From Bacillota bacterium (GTDB taxonomy: Bacteria; Bacillota; Clostridia; UBA1381): 5,243 nucleotides of DNA. Positions 1 through 5,243 of the stretch are shown piece by piece (positions within the stretch are counted from its first letter, which is position 1; every line of letters begins with the position of its first letter). Location of the stretch: positions 1 through 5,243 of the forward strand of contig JAJQAT010000201.1 in the NCBI GenBank assembly GCA_021203665.1, given 5' to 3'. The translations under genes and the position numbers were made by a program. The notes below the pieces were generated by a model. The model was not told the DNA's origin. It searched no databases and saw nothing but the letters and a program-made list of their open reading frames with translations.

Positions 1-43
1 GAATGTATTTATTTATATACGAAAACAGAAGGGAGGGAATAAT

Positions 44-256
44 ATGAAAAAAGTTTTATCCATAATAGCGGCTATCGTTTTGTGCGTATCCGTATGCTCG
101 TGCGGCTCATCTCCGGAGGAGGAGCTGGAAAGAGCGAAGGAAGCCTCAAGAGAAGCGCAGGAATCATACAAGAAGGCCTCGCGCGATTATGATAATCTTA
201 AGAAAGACTTGGATGAGCTGGACAGCATGCAAAGCCGTATAAAAAATGCGAAATAA
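44..256 (+). CDS. Small helical lipoprotein, function unknown
   Basis: A 70-aa predicted lipoprotein. Residues 2-19 form a signal peptide with two lysines, a hydrophobic core (VLSIIAAIVLCVSV) and a lipobox-like VCSC, which puts the lipidated cysteine at residue 20. The mature part is only about 50 residues, almost all charged or polar (PEEELERAKEASREAQESY onward), with no prolines after the first few residues. It should be a single long amphipathic helix, possibly a coiled coil, anchored to the outer face of the membrane. The start is well set: the purine-rich GGGAGGG at 31-37 lies 6 nt before the ATG. The next gene, also a lipoprotein, begins 52 bp after the stop with no terminator between, so the two are probably co-transcribed. 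I do not recognise a named family; an envelope spacer or a partner of the downstream lipoprotein is only a guess. The promoter must lie mostly outside the window. Confidence 0.8.
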   Translation: MKKVLSIIAAIVLCVSVCSCGSSPEEELERAKEASREAQESYKKASRDYDNLKKDLDELDSMQSRIKNAK

Positions 257-308
257 ATAACAGCGCAGTATGCGGAAACGAGCGGCTGCGTAAGAAAGGA
301 AGACACAT

Positions 309-1433
309 ATGAAAAAATACATATACATATCTGCACTTGCAATATTTATGTCAATTATTTTAGCAGGATGCGGAGAATTGAGCAATAAAGTAAAGCAGGT
401 TGATGAAATATTGGAGGTTGGCGAAGAATTTGATATTGAACAGGCGTTTAATTGTAAGAAAGGTATAACTATAGAGCTTGCAAGCGAAAACACTGTTGAT
501 ACATCAAAAATCGGCAGCGTTTCCGCAAACTTTGTTATTTCGGACGGGGATGAAAAAGCGAAAAAGAGCTTTTCTTTTCAAGTAACGGATACACAGCCGC
601 CTGTATTGGAATGCGATGATTTAACACTTAATTTAGGAGCTTCCTTTGATCCGAATGAACATATCGTATGTACCGATAATTCCGGGGAGAATGTCGCTGT
701 ATCTGTAAAAGAAAATTCGGTGGACACATGGAAAACGGGCAATTATACGGTTGCATATGAAGCAACGGACAGCTCGGGAAATCTTGCTGAAAAGACTGTA
801 AATGTGCAGGTTAAAACATTTGAAGACAATGAGAGTGTGGTAAATTTTATAAAACCGTATTTGAGAAAAAACGGATTCGAAAGCTTCAGCTGTAAAGAAT
901 ATGTGATTTATGACAGTGATTCGGCTGTCGGCGTATCCGGCAAAAATTTTTCAACGTTAAGACTTGATTCGGACAGGACATTTGTAATGTACCCCGAGGT
1001 GTATATTACGTGTTTTACCGATGGAGTCTATAAAGTGAAATCTGTTAGATTATTTATGGAATTAGATGATAGAAGCTATTATTCTGACAGATATAATTTA
1101 ACGGCAGATAAGCTGACTGCCAGCTCCGCTTCGGGAAGCTTTTCAATATCAGACGAGGTGGGGTTAGGAGACAGCGAATTTGAACGCAGCTATTATTTAT
1201 CCAAATTCAATTACCAAATCGAGGGAGAAAATATTAAAACCTTGACCGCTATGTTAAATGACGATGAAATAACATTTGATATTACAGCGCGGGATATATC
1301 TGATGACGTAGCTGTGCCTATCAGTTATAAATTAAGCGGTGATGATTTGGAAATGTTAAAAAACGCTGTAGAAATCTATAATTACGTATCGGGAGCGTTT
1401 GGAGATTTTGATACGTTCAATAGCGAATATTAG
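309..1433 (+). CDS. Ig-like (DUF5011-type) domain lipoprotein
   Basis: A 374-aa surface lipoprotein. The signal peptide ends in a classical lipobox, LAGC, with the lipidated cysteine at residue 21. Residues about 30-92 look like a diverged Ig-like module (VDTSKIGS, then alternating strands ending SFSFQV). Residues about 93-168 are a clearer copy: DTQPPVLECDD, a G-x-x-FD strand, CTDNSGENV, VDTWKTGNYTVAYEATDSSGN and a closing VNVQV. That is the pattern of the bacterial surface Ig-like families around DUF5011. Residues 170-374 have no domain I recognise; they are rich in acidic residues and beta-strand-like stretches. The purine-rich AAAGGAAGA just upstream of the ATG supports the start. The protein is probably displayed outside the membrane and binds a protein or glycan, but no ligand can be read from the sequence. 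The gene probably ends at the hairpin about 140 bp downstream. Confidence 0.85.
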   Translation: MKKYIYISALAIFMSIILAGCGELSNKVKQVDEILEVGEEFDIEQAFNCKKGITIELASENTVDTSKIGSVSANFVISDGDEKAKKSFSFQVTDTQPPVLECDDLTLNLGASFDPNEHIVCTDNSGENVAVSVKENSVDTWKTGNYTVAYEATDSSGNLAEKTVNVQVKTFEDNESVVNFIKPYLRKNGFESFSCKEYVIYDSDSAVGVSGKNFSTLRLDSDRTFVMYPEVYITCFTDGVYKVKSVRLFMELDDRSYYSDRYNLTADKLTASSASGSFSISDEVGLGDSEFERSYYLSKFNYQIEGENIKTLTAMLNDDEITFDITARDISDDVAVPISYKLSGDDLEMLKNAVEIYNYVSGAFGDFDTFNSEY

Positions 1434-1572
1434 GCAAAATTAGCCGAAAAATTAGTTAATTGTTTCTAAAATACCAATGTTCCTTATTTAGTATACATCT
1501 ATTGCAGAGATGAGCACGTTTTATCGGCGGGATATTGCCGTCAAGCCGATGCCGATGCGGTTGCGGACAAAG

Positions 1573-1610
1573 AAGAGCTTGAATCAAAAATGATTTGAGC
1601 TCTTTTTTTT
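1573..1610 (+). terminator. Rho-independent terminator of the lipoprotein pair
   Basis: The arm AAGAGCTTGAATC (1573-1585) pairs with GATTTGAGCTCTT (1592-1604) over 13 positions, 11 Watson-Crick and two G-U, around a 6-nt loop. It runs into eight consecutive T residues (1603-1610). It lies about 140 bp after the 374-aa lipoprotein stop and is the first strong terminator after it, so it should end that transcript. The two wobble pairs make the hairpin stronger on the + strand transcript than on the opposite one. Confidence 0.88.
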
Positions 1611-1670
1611 CAAACTTTTGGAGCAAAAATATGGCAGAATGACAACACGCTGAAAATAAAGCAACTTTTT

Positions 1671-1712
1671 TACCAACAAAATTGGTATAATAGGCTTGTA
1701 ATTTGGCAAATT
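1671..1712 (+). promoter_or_regulatory. Extended -10 promoter flanked by palindromes
   Basis: TGG followed by TATAAT (1683-1691) is a perfect extended -10 element. The -35 position (about 1663-1668, AACTTT) is poor, which is common for extended -10 promoters. A 6-bp palindrome, TACCAA-caaaa-TTGGTA (1671-1687), overlaps the upstream edge of the -10. A second, AATTTG-g-CAAATT (1700-1712), sits at about +3 to +15 from the expected start. Both positions are where repressors usually bind, so a regulated promoter for the cysteine-cluster gene is plausible. No specific regulator can be named. Confidence 0.5.
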
Positions 1713-1723
1713 CAAAGATTCGC

Positions 1724-1752
1724 TTGCTTTTCCTGCGCAATGGCGATATAAT
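1724..1752 (+). promoter_or_regulatory. Possible second promoter upstream of the YkgJ-like gene
   Basis: TTGCTT (1724-1729), a 17-bp spacer and a perfect TATAAT (1747-1752). The -35 matches the consensus only in TTG. The -10 lies inside GATAT-a-ATATC (1745-1755), an 11-bp palindrome. Transcripts would begin near 1759 and give a leader of about 175 nt before the ATG at 1934. In AT-rich DNA a TATAAT can occur by chance, so this is weaker than the extended -10 site upstream. Confidence 0.35.
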
Positions 1753-1933
1753 ATCATTGACTAATAAACGGAAACCGGATACGGAAAGGTTTATTAAAAA
1801 ATCGACACATACGAAAGAAATTGACATAGGTATAAATACCGTGAGCTTTCTTGCGGTTAAAAACGTATTAAGCCTAAACATCCGAGTATTCAAACTATAT
1901 CGAAAAATATTAAGTAGCAACGGAGAATAAAAA

Positions 1934-2434
1934 ATGATAAAACCAAACCAAGTTAAGCAAGCGGCAGCGGAAATGGAATATCAAAATGAAAAATTCAGAA
2001 GATTTTTGAAAACCCATGCCAAGGAAAAAGAATTGGACGAGCAGTTTTTAAGACTGCATAATGAATTATTTAAAAATTACGATTGCGGCAGCTGTAGGAA
2101 TTGCTGCAAAATGTATCACGCGGAGCTGTCGAAAAGTGATATAGAAAAAGGCGCGTCTTACTTAGGCATATCGGCGGAAAAATTTATTGATACATATTTA
2201 AAGCGCGATGAATATGAAATCGGGTATATTTCAAAGAACAAGCCGTGCGATTTTTTACGGGAGGACGGAGAGTGCCTGCTCGGCGAATGCAAACCGCAGG
2301 ACTGCAAGGATTATCCGTACACCAATCAGCCGGAGCGTCTGCATAGCTTGATGTCGTTTCTTGAACATATTGAGGTTTGCCCGGTAGCATATGAAATTTG
2401 TGAAGGATTAAAAAAAGAATACAGGTTCAATTAG
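1934..2434 (+). CDS. YkgJ-family cysteine-cluster protein (CxxCxxCC)
   Basis: A 166-aa soluble protein with ten cysteines in the pattern of the YkgJ/UPF0153 putative zinc- or iron-chelating family. The signature CGSCRNCC covers residues 51-58 (Cys51, 54, 57, 58). Cys105, 114, 119 and 124 follow in KPCDFL...GECLLGECKPQDCKDYPY, with Cys149 and Cys156 near the C-terminus. The cluster is expected to bind a metal ion or an iron-sulfur cluster; the biochemical role of the family is poorly defined. The charged N-terminal 45 residues are probably helical. There is no signal peptide or membrane segment. The start is supported by CGGAG at 1921-1925, 8 nt before the ATG. The gene stands alone between two terminators, with its own promoter region, so neighbours give no clue to its job. 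Family assignment is firm, function is not. Confidence 0.9.
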   Translation: MIKPNQVKQAAAEMEYQNEKFRRFLKTHAKEKELDEQFLRLHNELFKNYDCGSCRNCCKMYHAELSKSDIEKGASYLGISAEKFIDTYLKRDEYEIGYISKNKPCDFLREDGECLLGECKPQDCKDYPYTNQPERLHSLMSFLEHIEVCPVAYEICEGLKKEYRFN

Positions 2435-2482
2435 TTTCGGGTGAATAGCGTAAGTAACCGGTGCTATCGTTATATTCCAAAC

Positions 2483-2521
2483 AAAAAATGCAGTCGAGAT
2501 TTATACCCGACTGCATTTTTT
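2483..2521. terminator. Strong, near-symmetrical bidirectional terminator
   Basis: AAAAAATGCAGTCG (2483-2496) pairs perfectly with CGACTGCATTTTTT (2508-2521), 14 bp around an 11-nt loop. The core TGCAGTCG stem is flanked by A6 on the left and T6 on the right, so it can terminate from either side. It begins 49 bp after the stop of the cysteine-cluster gene, which it should end, and it insulates the helicase promoter just downstream. Confidence 0.92.
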
Positions 2522-2570
2522 ATGTTCCCAACACTTCACCGCGCCGTCTCAGAAAAGCCGTTGAAATATA

Positions 2571-2604
2571 TTGAAAATTGTCGGGATTTATGGTATAGTA
2601 TAAT
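2571..2604 (+). promoter_or_regulatory. Promoter of the helicase gene
   Basis: TTGAAA (2571-2576), a 17-bp spacer, and TATAGT (2594-2599) preceded by TGG, so an extended -10 as well. A perfect TATAAT (2599-2604) overlaps it by one base and could serve as an alternative -10. A second TTGAAA lies exactly 10 bp upstream (2561-2566), on the same helix face. The predicted start near 2606-2611 gives a leader of about 100 nt to the GTG start. This promoter looks intact although the gene it drives is broken. Confidence 0.72.
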
Positions 2605-2707
2605 AGAGATTTTGTGAGATATGAACAAATCCGACAAAAGAAGTATAGCATCCGAGCAAACACGAATATTTGTCGATAAACGTATAAAATGAATGCGAGG
2701 GTTTAAG

Positions 2708-4612
2708 GTGGAAATTTTTGATAACAGAACAAGAATTGTAAAAGATGACCTTGAAAAAAATATAGCGAAAGGCAGCCGCGTATCTATTGCCGCGGCTTGC
2801 TTTTCCATATACGCGTATAAGGAATTAAAGAACCGGTTGGAGGCTTGTGAAGAGCTTCGTTTTATATTTACCTCGCCTACCTTTGTTGCGGAGAAAACGC
2901 AAAAGGAGCGTAAGGAGTTTTATATCCCGCGTCTTAAACGCGAAACAAGCTTGTACGGTACGGAATTTGAAGTGCGCCTTCGCAATGAAATGAAGCAAAA
3001 AGCGGTTGCGATGGAGTGTGCCGAGTGGATACGCAAAAAGGTGCGTTTTAAGTCAAATACGGTTCAAGGCGGTATGAATAACTTTTTGGTGGTTGATAAT
3101 ACTGATGAGACATATAACTATTTACCGCTGAATTCCTTTACAACGGTTGATCTCGGTTGTGAACGTGGAAATAACGTAACAAATTTTGTTACACGCTTCG
3201 AAAGTCCGGAAAGTACTATATTTTTGCGGATGTTTGACAACCTGTGGAATGACAAGGAACGATTCGCCGATGTTACGAAAGATGTCATAGAGATGATTTC
3301 CACGGTTTATAAAGAAAATTCGCCGGAGTTCATTTATTTTATGACGCTTTACAATATATTCAATGAATTCTTAGAGGACATATCCGAGGATGTTTTGCCG
3401 AAAGAGGCAACCGGATTTAAGAACAGCGTAATTTGGAATAAGCTTTACAATTTTCAAAGGGATGCGGCAACGGCGATTATAAATAAGCTTGAGCAATACA
3501 ACGGCTGTATCCTTGCGGACAGTGTCGGTCTCGGTAAAACCTACACTGCGTTGGCGGTTATAAAATATTACGAGGGGCGTAATATGAAAGTGCTTGTGCT
3601 GTGTCCCAAAAAGCTTTCCGAAAACTGGATGACATACCGCGGCAATCTGCTTAACAATCCGCTTGCCGAGGATAGATTTAATTACGATGTTGCGTATCAT
3701 ACGGATTTATCAAGACATAGCGGAAAAACTGTGTCCGGCTATGATATTGACCGCGTAAGTTGGGGAAATTATGATTTGGTTGTGATAGATGAAAGCCATA
3801 ATTTCAGAAACGGAAACGGCACGAATACTCACGGCGGTGAAAAAGAGAACCGTTATATGTTTCTTAAAAACCATATAATCAATTCCGGAGTAAAGACAAA
3901 GGTTTTAATGCTTTCCGCAACACCGGTAAATAACCGATTTAATGATTTGAAAAATCAGCTCGCACTTGCGTATGGCGACAATCCGGATGAATTAAACGAC
4001 AAGCTTAAAACAAAATCCGGCATAGATACAATCTTCCGCAGAGCGCAGGGTGTATATAATGCGTGGTGTAACCTGCCGGAAAGAGAGCGGACGACGCAGA
4101 ATTTGTTTTCAAAGTTGGACTTTGATTTCTTTGAGGTGTTGGACAGCGTAACCATAGCGCGTTCGAGAAAGCATATACAGACCTATTACGACACAACGGA
4201 CATCGGGACATTCCCGAAAAGAAACAAACCGATTTCTCTGCGTCCGAAGCTTACCGACCTTCCAAAGGCGATAAATTACAAGGAGGTGTACGAGCAGCTT
4301 TCATCGTTGAAGCTTACAATATACACTCCGACTATATACATCCACGCCAGCAAGCTCCGCAAATATTTGGATGAGGACGAAACCGAAAAATTCCGTAAAG
4401 GACGAGAAATAGGCATTCAGCGCCTTATGAGTACAAACCTGCTTAAACGTATGGAAAGCTCCGTCCATTCATTTTTGCTGACGGTGCGCCGCATTTACGA
4501 TTATATGAAAGAAACGGCAAGCATTATTGACGAGTTTGAGAAAAGCGGAGCCGGTTCCCTTGATGAAATGAACGACCTTTCGGGTATGACGACCGTTACC
4601 GGGCGTGGATAG
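2708..4612 (+). pseudogene. Truncated SNF2-type helicase with PLD-like N-terminus
   Basis: About 634 codons remain of a large SF2/SNF2-type ATPase. Numbered from the GTG at 2708, residues 1-175 are a PLD-like N-terminal domain (FDNRTRIVKDDL, VSIAAACFSIYA, YIPRLKRETSLYGTEFE, YLPLNSFTTVDLG) without a visible HxK catalytic motif. The first RecA lobe follows: NFQRDAA about 248, Walker A DSVGLGKT 271-278, motif Ia VLCPKKLSENW about 297, DESH box 361-364, SATP 403-406. The protein then reaches the pre-lobe-2 region (TNLLKRMESSVHSFLLTVRR) and stops at TAG 4610-4612 after an unrelated tail, MTTVTGRG. Lobe 2 with motifs IV-VI is absent; family members, as I recall, run to roughly 1,000 residues or more. 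GTG is preferred because GAGGG lies 6 nt before it. An in-frame ATG at 2693 has no ribosome site. Activity as a helicase is unlikely. Confidence 0.82.
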
Positions 4613-4947
4613 GCTATAAGGAAAACTCGGCGGGTGCGAACGCGTTTAAGGTCAGCAAATACTACCACACAGATTGGATGAGCGAGGACGAGCTGCCCAT
4701 CAGCGCGGACGGGTTTACAACGGACGATGTATATGAAAGCTTCGTAAGACAGCTTGCGGGCGGCGCGCTGCAATCGGATAACGAGGAAGAAACCTTACAG
4801 GAGACGGTTCAAAGAAGCGAGAGAAAAGCGCAGCTCGAAAAGCAAATAGCGGCATTGCAAACGAAAATGAGACGCGAAAAGCAATTAAATAAACAGATGA
4901 AAATGAATGCGGAGCTGAAAAAACTCAAAGCGGAGCTTGAAAGTTAA
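4585..4947 (+). pseudogene. C-terminal remnant of a DUF4391-type protein
   Basis: A 120-codon open stretch in a different frame from the helicase, beginning about YDDRYRAWIGYKENSAG and running through YYHTDWM, LPISADGFTTDDVYESFVRQ and LAGGAL to a charged coiled-coil tail (RKAQLEKQIAALQTKMRREK, then AELKKLKAELES). This matches my memory of the DUF4391 C-terminal half: a YxTDW segment, a VYxxFxRQxAG helix, then a basic coiled coil. Full-length members are, from memory, about 220-250 aa, so the N-terminal half is gone. The frame is closed upstream by TGA at 4564-4566 and overlaps the helicase frame only across 4567-4612, where the join must lie. The ATG at 4678 is internal to the conserved part and has no good ribosome site, so it is not a believable native start. 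DUF4391 function is undetermined; such genes are often beside helicase and methyltransferase genes. Confidence 0.72.
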
Positions 4948-4964
4948 GGATTTAGAGCTACGCG

Positions 4965-5000
4965 TCAATTCGGAACACAGTGTGTTCCGAATTGAAACGG
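4965..5000. repeat. 31-nt perfect palindrome with GAATTGAAACGG tail (copy 1)
   Basis: TCAATTCGGAACACA (4965-4979) and TGTGTTCCGAATTGA (4981-4995) are exact reverse complements around a single G at 4980. The final AATTGA continues into AACGG, so the copy ends in CGAATTGAAACGG (4988-5000), repeated exactly in copy 2. It starts 17 bp after the DUF4391 stop. It could form a cruciform or a very stable RNA hairpin. It resembles a REP-like element or a CRISPR-type repeat end, but there is no T-tract for a terminator. Confidence 0.85.
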
Positions 5001-5031
5001 TGTATTGTCAGCTTTTAATGAGCGGCAACAA

Positions 5032-5067
5032 TCAAAATGCTCCACACTGTGGAGCGAATTGAAACGG
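5032..5067. repeat. Diverged second copy of the palindrome (copy 2)
   Basis: TCAAAATGCTCCACA (5032-5046) faces TGTGGAGCGAATTGA (5048-5062) around a C at 5047. The inner 8 bp (GCTCCACA with TGTGGAGC) and the outer 4 bp pair, with three mismatches between them. It ends in the same CGAATTGAAACGG (5055-5067), 67 bp after copy 1. Compared with copy 1, three inner stem pairs are changed on both sides so that pairing is kept, while the CACAnTGTG centre is constant apart from the middle base. The 31 bp between the copies is unrelated to either. Confidence 0.82.
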
Positions 5068-5095
5068 GCGCAACGCGGGGAAGACCCCACCACCA

Positions 5096-5243
5096 CCCGC
5101 CTACGGCGGGCGGTCCCCCTCCCCTCTTACGGCTTTGCCGACGTGGGGAGGTAAAATATGTGCCTTTCACTGACACATAGAGGAAAGTTTTGCGCCCCAC
5201 GTCAACGCGTTAGCGTTGTAAGAGGGGAGCTGTCCGCCTTCGG
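5096..5243. repeat. GC-rich compound inverted repeat, MITE/REP-like, cut by window end
   Basis: Two inverted units face each other. The left contains CCCGCC-tac-GGCGGG (5096-5110), then CCTCCCC (5118-5124) pairing with GGGGAGG (5145-5151) around an inner CGGC-ttt-GCCG (5130-5140). The right is its reverse complement: CCCCACGTC (5195-5203), an inner CAACGC-gtta-GCGTTG (5203-5218) and GTAAGAGGGGAG (5218-5229). CTCCCCTCTTAC (5119-5130) is exactly complementary to 5218-5229, and GACGTGGGG (5140-5148) to 5195-5203. The centre has TATGTG/CACATA (5157-5162, 5174-5179). The right edge, CCGCCTTCGG, looks like the first part of a hairpin mirroring 5096-5110. It is probably a dispersed non-coding element; no transposase is present. 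Confidence 0.75.

Larger units (their letters stand above)
1434..1933. other. 500-bp intergenic region with terminator and promoters
   Basis: No convincing gene lies here. The first 140 bp contain an AAAATTAG direct repeat (1436-1443 and 1448-1455), then a GC-richer block (1523-1566) with ATCGGC at 1523-1528 able to pair with GCCGAT at 1545-1550 or 1551-1556. The strong terminator at 1573-1610 follows. From about 1611 the DNA is AT-rich and holds an extended -10 promoter, a second possible promoter and three short palindromes (1671-1687, 1700-1712, 1745-1755). Positions 1703-1930 are open in one frame from a TTG codon, ending 3 nt before the next gene, but that frame has no good ribosome site and no recognisable protein. 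The downstream gene therefore seems to have its own promoter and a 5' leader of roughly 175-235 nt. Confidence 0.6.
4948..5243. other. Non-coding palindrome-rich tail
   Basis: No gene is supported in these 296 bp. They hold, in order, two related 31-nt palindromes (4965-4995 and 5032-5062) and a GC-rich compound inverted repeat from 5096 to the window edge. No T-tract follows any of the hairpins, so I do not call a terminator for the DUF4391 remnant. If the locus was once a restriction-type operon, the next gene should start here or soon after, and it does not within the window. Confidence 0.7.

Noticed and set aside
264..290. Weak CGCAG/CTGCG inverted repeat between the lipoprotein genes
   Set aside because: Only 5 bp with a 17-nt loop and no T-tract; it would not stop transcription between the two genes.
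164..493. 109-codon minus-strand frame across the two lipoprotein genes
   Set aside because: It overlaps both well-supported + strand genes, which have signal peptides and ribosome sites. It is a shadow.
1820..1840. TTGACA with a nearby TATAAA as a promoter
   Set aside because: The boxes are only about 5 bp apart, and no good -10 lies at the correct spacing from this TTGACA.
1456..1920. 154-codon open frame on the minus strand
   Set aside because: It crosses a strong + strand terminator and a promoter region, has no ribosome site, and its composition (runs of F, L, R and K) is that of antisense to AT-rich DNA. No family is recognisable.
1703..1930. 75-codon + strand frame from TTG, ending just before the YkgJ-like gene
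   Set aside because: Weak start codon, no convincing Shine-Dalgarno, the start overlaps a palindrome near the predicted transcription start, and the protein has no recognisable features. It is probably the untranslated leader.
3371..3700. 109-codon minus-strand frame inside the helicase
   Set aside because: It lies antisense to the conserved motif I and Ia region of the helicase and has no features of its own.
4678..4947. 89-codon frame as an independent small protein starting at ATG
   Set aside because: Recognisable DUF4391 sequence continues upstream of this ATG (to about 4585) in the same frame, so the ATG is internal. There is no good ribosome site before it. It is treated as part of the remnant.
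4965..4995. Perfect palindrome as a terminator of the DUF4391 remnant
   Set aside because: No T-tract follows on either strand, and the conserved 3' tail GAATTGAAACGG is shared with copy 2, which points to a repeat element instead.
5015..5200. 61-codon minus-strand frame near the window end
   Set aside because: It consists largely of translated palindromic repeat sequence (runs of G, P, R and W), which is not a believable protein.

Overview
The window looks like chromosomal DNA from a low-to-moderate-GC Bacillota, most likely a gut-type Clostridia. The reasons are strong purine-rich Shine-Dalgarno sites, lipoprotein signal peptides with a lipobox cysteine, classical hairpin-plus-U-tract terminators, extended -10 promoters, and a GC-rich intergenic palindrome of a style I associate from memory with Oscillospirales and Lachnospirales. 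All supported genes are on the + strand. No RNA gene, transposase, integrase or cas gene is visible.

Layout. Positions 44-1433 carry two consecutive lipoprotein genes, a 70-aa helical one and a 374-aa one with Ig-like modules. They are 52 bp apart and probably co-transcribed. A 500-bp gene-free stretch follows, with a strong terminator (1573-1610) and one or two promoters set among short palindromes (1671-1755). Positions 1934-2434 encode a YkgJ-type CxxCxxCC cysteine-cluster protein, closed by a near-perfect bidirectional-looking terminator (2483-2521). A well-formed promoter (2571-2604) then leads into a SNF2-type helicase with a PLD-like N-terminus.

The helicase is broken. It has its N-terminal domain and first RecA lobe (motifs I, Ia, II, III), then runs out of frame into the C-terminal half of a different gene, a DUF4391-type protein, near 4583-4591. 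The second helicase lobe and the DUF4391 N-terminal half are missing. The simplest reading is one deletion joining two neighbouring genes. As I remember it, this helicase and DUF4391 occur together beside type III-like methyltransferase/restriction genes, so this may be a decayed defence or restriction-modification locus.

After the DUF4391 stop codon the window is non-coding and dense in palindromes. Two 31-nt palindromes 67 bp apart share a core and the tail CGAATTGAAACGG, and differ by compensating changes in the stem. A larger GC-rich inverted repeat of MITE/REP type then runs off the window end. The paired covarying palindromes and the deletion scar are the two observations most worth a second look.
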